Source: Luzula sylvatica
Taxonomy: Eukaryota; Streptophyta; Magnoliopsida; Poales; Juncaceae
Direction of reading: 5' to 3'
Assembly: GCA_946800325.1 (NCBI GenBank)
Contig: OX326957.1
Location: 27,251,054-27,315,053, forward strand
Length of the DNA: 64,000 nt
Shown: positions 60,481-64,000 of the stretch, in pieces
Layout: each line of letters begins with the position of its first letter
How positions within the stretch are numbered: the stretch's first letter is position 1
Notes under the pieces: model-generated
Database searches by the model: none
Told to the model about the DNA's origin: nothing
The model's input: only the letters and a program-made list of their open reading frames with translations
Translations under genes and position numbers: made by a program

Positions 60481-61172
60481 CTAACTATCAACTTTAGGCT
60501 TAATCCGTTTCTTGGACAACAACTTGTCTGAACCGCCCTTAGATCTTGATTTCTTTCGATCCCGACCTTGAACTACAAGGCCATCCACATCATCTAATAC
60601 CTTGGATTCCTTGGACACTTTAAGCATTTTCAATTCATAGTTATTAAGCATAACATGCAACTCGGGGATCGATTTATTCATCGAATGTGCATGACCATTG
60701 GTCACAAATGGGGAGAACATAGGCGGCAATGCACACAAGATCCAATCTTGTTGCATTATAAGCGACACCTTTTCTCCAATCTTCTCAAGACGATCTATGA
60801 GAACTTGGAACTTTTAACACGTGAGTGCTAACTAAAGACCCGTAAGGCATCTTATAGTCAACCAACTCCTTGAGTCTTTCTCTTGGAATAGTTCGTTGAA
60901 CATCACATTAACTTTACATGCATCCGATTCTTCAAACTACTTTGAAGACTAGTGTCCATACATGCCTACATATGGCATGTTACATCGTTCGATTTCTTCT
61001 TAAGCTTATCGCACTCGGCTTTGCGTAAAGCCTTAGCCTCGGGGCCCGATTCTACCAAATCTTTGTCCAACACGTGGCTTTTATCCTCTTGCTTAAGAAC
61101 TACTCTTAGCTTTTGGTGCAATTCAAGGTAGTTCCTCCCCACAAGCTTTTCTTTCCCAATTATTGATCCTAT
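60481..61172 (-). pseudogene. Ty1/copia gag fragment
   Basis: Minus strand. 61165-60965 reads EKLVGRNYLELHQKLRVVLK, KSHVLDKDLVESGPEAKALR and a Lys-rich stretch, typical of copia gag (UBN2/DUF4219-like). 60768-60481 continues with LPPMFSPFVTNG and a basic tail (RDRKKSRSKGG). The N-terminus is cut by the LTR at 61173 and the zinc knuckle is not visible. Broken by frameshifts. Confidence 0.78.
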
Positions 61173-62038
61173 TGTTGGGAATTGATCGACCCCGTGACGC
61201 GCTCATCGGATGAGGGACGCGGTTCGTTCCCTATTCCGAGGATCCCGTCATCGATCCAGGCGTACGAATATGGAAGATTTGACAACTATACCGCACCAAA
61301 TTGATGGTGGACGAAGAGTTGAAGCGCTTATTCAATCCTGCTTTCCAGCGTCATGCTTTCATCGTGCTTCCACTCTGGCAACGCGTGTGTCCCATTTCCA
61401 CACGACTCGACACCACCGGCACACGAACTCCTTCTCTTGGATAGACCGAAACTGTTTTGGTCAAACCCTAACTCCACCTTGATCACAAAAGAGAACCAAA
61501 AGCATGAGTCGTGGTCTATCGGTTACAGACGTGTCTGCCTAGATGACACGTGTTGAAACATACTTAATCTCAATTCAATATTCTCTCCAATGGAGAAAAA
61601 CAGCTTTTCTCCCATTCTCTCTTTCTCTTTTTCACGTTCACACTCTTTGGAATAAGTGTTAGACTTGTTAAAATAAATCTAGATAGGTTGGATTAGTTGT
61701 AGAGAGATAAAAAATCCTATATATATCATATAGGATAAGGATGGGCCAAGGGGTGCGTATAACTGTTATACAGAGTCAAAACAGCTTCTGTTTGAACAAA
61801 GCTAAGCTTCTGATCGAACGGAGAGAGTTATGTCCCTGAGTTTACCAAGTCTAACCATATTACACTTAAACTCGTATGCTTCAATTCGAACAAAGCTAAC
61901 CTTCCGTTCGAATGGAACATCCCCTGGAATCTATTTGTGCATAATCTTATTATAAACTTAATCAATCCCACGAACGTGTACGTTCGTTTATCCTTATATG
62001 TACAATTTTACCGTTGATCCAAAATTGTATTTCCTTCA
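61173..62038 (-). mobile_element. Copia-type LTR, 866 bp
   Basis: TGTTGGGAATTGATCG...GTATTTCCTTCA. U3 on the right, with decayed TTCCGTTCGAATGGAA-like palindromes (61790-61920). Flanks CCTAT and CAGTG do not match, so no target duplication. It abuts the gag start, so it may be a recombinant LTR or the 5' LTR of the gag-pol remnant. Confidence 0.8.
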
Positions 62039-62205
62039 CAGTGCGACTCTCGAACCTTTATAGGATTTCGGTATCGAATCGTATCATATACAATATGAAT
62101 TATGTGTGTTTATCCTATCTATACCCCCGAACCCCAATCGGATTGGCCTGGACGTTTAAGTCATAACCATATCTACATATTGTCTTCTTAAACCACTAAC
62201 GTGCC
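62039..62205. other. Short leader-like segment between LTRs
   Basis: Ends TAACGTGCC, which continues after the next LTR as GGGCCAGACTATGG. It is therefore leader sequence of the minus-strand copia element, split by the 62206 insertion. Confidence 0.5.
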
Positions 62206-63109
62206 TGATGGGAATCGATCCGACCCCGGGCCCGCGTAGCGGAAATTAGGGCTCGGTCCGGTTCCCTAAACCCGAAATCTCGCCACATTTCCGAGGGTAC
62301 GATGCTTTAGAAGGATAGTTGATTACCGGCTTGAAATTGATCACGCTCGACAGGTTGATCACTTTCGTCCTTCTTTCAGTTCGATGTCACGTTGGTGACT
62401 AGTCGTACGTCACACGCCCACACGTCTCCCACTGTCTTGACTCTGATTACTTCTACGGTTTTATCACAAACGAAGAGCCACAAAGAACGAACTCCTATAC
62501 CCGTATCCACCGTGAGTCGTAGTCTCTCGGTCACACACACAACTCCCTAGAAGAAGCGTGTGTGAACTTGCTTGATTGATTCGTTTGATTCTCCAATCGA
62601 GAAAATATCTTTTCTCTCTTTCTCTTTGCACTATTTCAACGTATGACATAATGGTTTCAATTGATAAGTCTAATATGATGAGATAGAAACATCCTATTTA
62701 TATGTCATAGGATAAGGACACCGGAAAGGCACATATTGGACATACAAACCCGTGTATAACAATAACATGCCAAAAATTGCTTTCTGCACACTTCCGTCAT
62801 GACGCACCAAATGGTCTGTCATGACGGAAGTATGCTAATTTTGTCCAGACGGACACTTCCGTCATGACGCACCATATGGTCTGTCATGATGGACTGATGT
62901 GTATACCCGAATTAGGCTAAGTCCATAACCCTTACAGACTATACATACATGCTCCGTCGTGATGCATCATATGGTTCGTCACGATGGACTGTATATAAAA
63001 GCAGAATTATGCACAATCTTATTGTGCATTCATCTGTTTCCTTGAACGCGTACGTTCATGTGTCCTTATACGTACTCTTTTACGGTTGATCCAAACTGCA
63101 TTTCCTTCA
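62206..63109 (-). mobile_element. Solo LTR, 904 bp, near-TSD GTGCC/GGGCC
   Basis: TGATGGGAATCGATCC...GCATTTCCTTCA. Flanks GTGCC (62201-62205) and GGGCC (63110-63114) differ by one base. Minus-strand TATA (CATATAAATAGG, ~62692-62703). U3 palindromes TTCCGTCATGACGCA and CCGTCATGACGGAAG at 62793-62990. Closest relative is the LTR at 40306. Confidence 0.85.
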
Positions 63110-64000
63110 GGGCCAGACTATGGTCCGAAATCACGTCAGTCCTGAATTAACGCGTACAGACTTGACTTATCGATCAATACAATATTACGTGCCCGACTAT
63201 AGCCTGACACCACGCAACACGTACACCGATTCGATGCTGCATACATGAAAGGCATTTTCATGACTTAAATATTGCAACATTAAGTCATAATCATATCCAT
63301 GTATTGTGAAATTGAACTACGAACATGTCCGACTTTGGCCTGAAACAACATTGGTCCCCAATTAACTCACACTGGAAATTTAATGACTCAAATATTGAGG
63401 GATCATGCTAAACATGTTGTTCCTTCAACATAATCATATTATATCGACGTATCACAATAATCATTAACCATTAACCTTTAATGATTTTCACATATGAATG
63501 TATGATTCATTTGAATTTTATTGATACAAAGAACTTCCATTTTCGAAGTTTGTAGTAAAAAACAGCAAACAGCAACCAGGGAAGCTTCCGTTCGAACGCA
63601 AGATATGCTCCGTTCGAACGGATCCTCAACACGAGAAAACTCTTTTTCACATGCATCCTTCCATTCGAACGCAAGATATGCTTCGTTCGAATGGACAATG
63701 GGATCATATCCTTTGCATTCCTTTTCCGTTCAAACTCTTCAAACAGTGTTCCTTCCGTTCGAACGGAAACATAGCTCCTTTCGAAAGGAACAAAGGGACG
63801 CAACTACTCTAAGCAGTATTCTCCTTTGGTATCCTCGCACCCACATTTTCGCTCGAACGGAATAACTTTTCCGTTCGAACGGAATGGCGACGGGAAAACT
63901 TCTGAATCATCACATGATAATCCCCAATTTGCCGTTTTTGATCGTTTCCAAAACGACCAATCGTGAAACATTTTCACGATCCCTCCTAGATACTCCCAAT
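63110..64000 (-). other. Copia leader with palindrome cluster, running off the window
   Basis: Contains several related CGACTATAGCCTGA / CGACTTTGGCCTGA segments (63114-63345), then a cluster of TTCCGTTCGAACGGA-type palindromes and half-decayed versions (63585-63890). The last ~80 bases match, reversed, the leader at 56805-56890. This is probably the leader of the minus-strand element whose 5' LTR lies beyond the window. Short open frames are through the palindromes and are not genes. Confidence 0.5.

Overview
The window looks like nuclear DNA of a flowering plant, probably a eudicot. It is AT-rich and gene-poor, has short GT-AG introns, and is packed with plant-type mobile elements: Ty1/copia LTRs, a Mutator-like element (MULE), CACTA elements, hAT and Mutator MITEs, a tRNA-derived SINE and a Helitron end. 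I recognise three apparently intact protein genes with known domains: two cytochrome P450 genes on the minus strand and one MULE transposase. A small fourth gene sits inside the MULE.

Layout. 1-1132: satellite with a ~124-bp monomer. 1133-13786: copy A of a segmental duplication, holding a broken plant-transposase-like gene, an intact CYP76-like P450 (8203-6366) and many MITEs. 13787-20518: AT-rich DNA with a smaller local duplication, a hAT element and a poly(A)-type retroposon. 20519-25209: a 4.7-kb MULE with long TIRs and a perfect 9-bp target duplication, carrying a four-exon transposase and a convergent small gene. 25555-25585: Helitron 3' end. 25586-26961: second copy of the small duplication. 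About 27760-39381: satellite again, broken by an unclassified insertion and a 1.3-kb solo LTR. 39805-55076: copy B of the large duplication, with a second intact P450 (48078-46233), interrupted by a CACTA element that itself contains a solo LTR. 54636-64000: Ty1/copia LTRs and a decayed minus-strand copia gag-pol into which related LTRs have inserted.

The duplication allows many insertions to be placed in time, because the other copy keeps the empty site. A solo LTR, a SINE, a hAT MITE and a Mutator MITE are specific to copy A. A CACTA element, a hAT MITE and a Mutator-type MITE are specific to copy B. Each copy starts at the edge of satellite, so unequal exchange between satellite blocks is a plausible origin.

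The most unusual object is the MULE. Tail to tail with its transposase, in the position mudrB occupies in maize MuDR, lies a 107-aa gene with an RNase H1-type hybrid-binding (Cauli_VI-like) domain and a C-terminal hydrophobic segment. A second theme is that the copia LTRs share one architecture while each carries its own family of perfect or near-perfect palindromes in U3.
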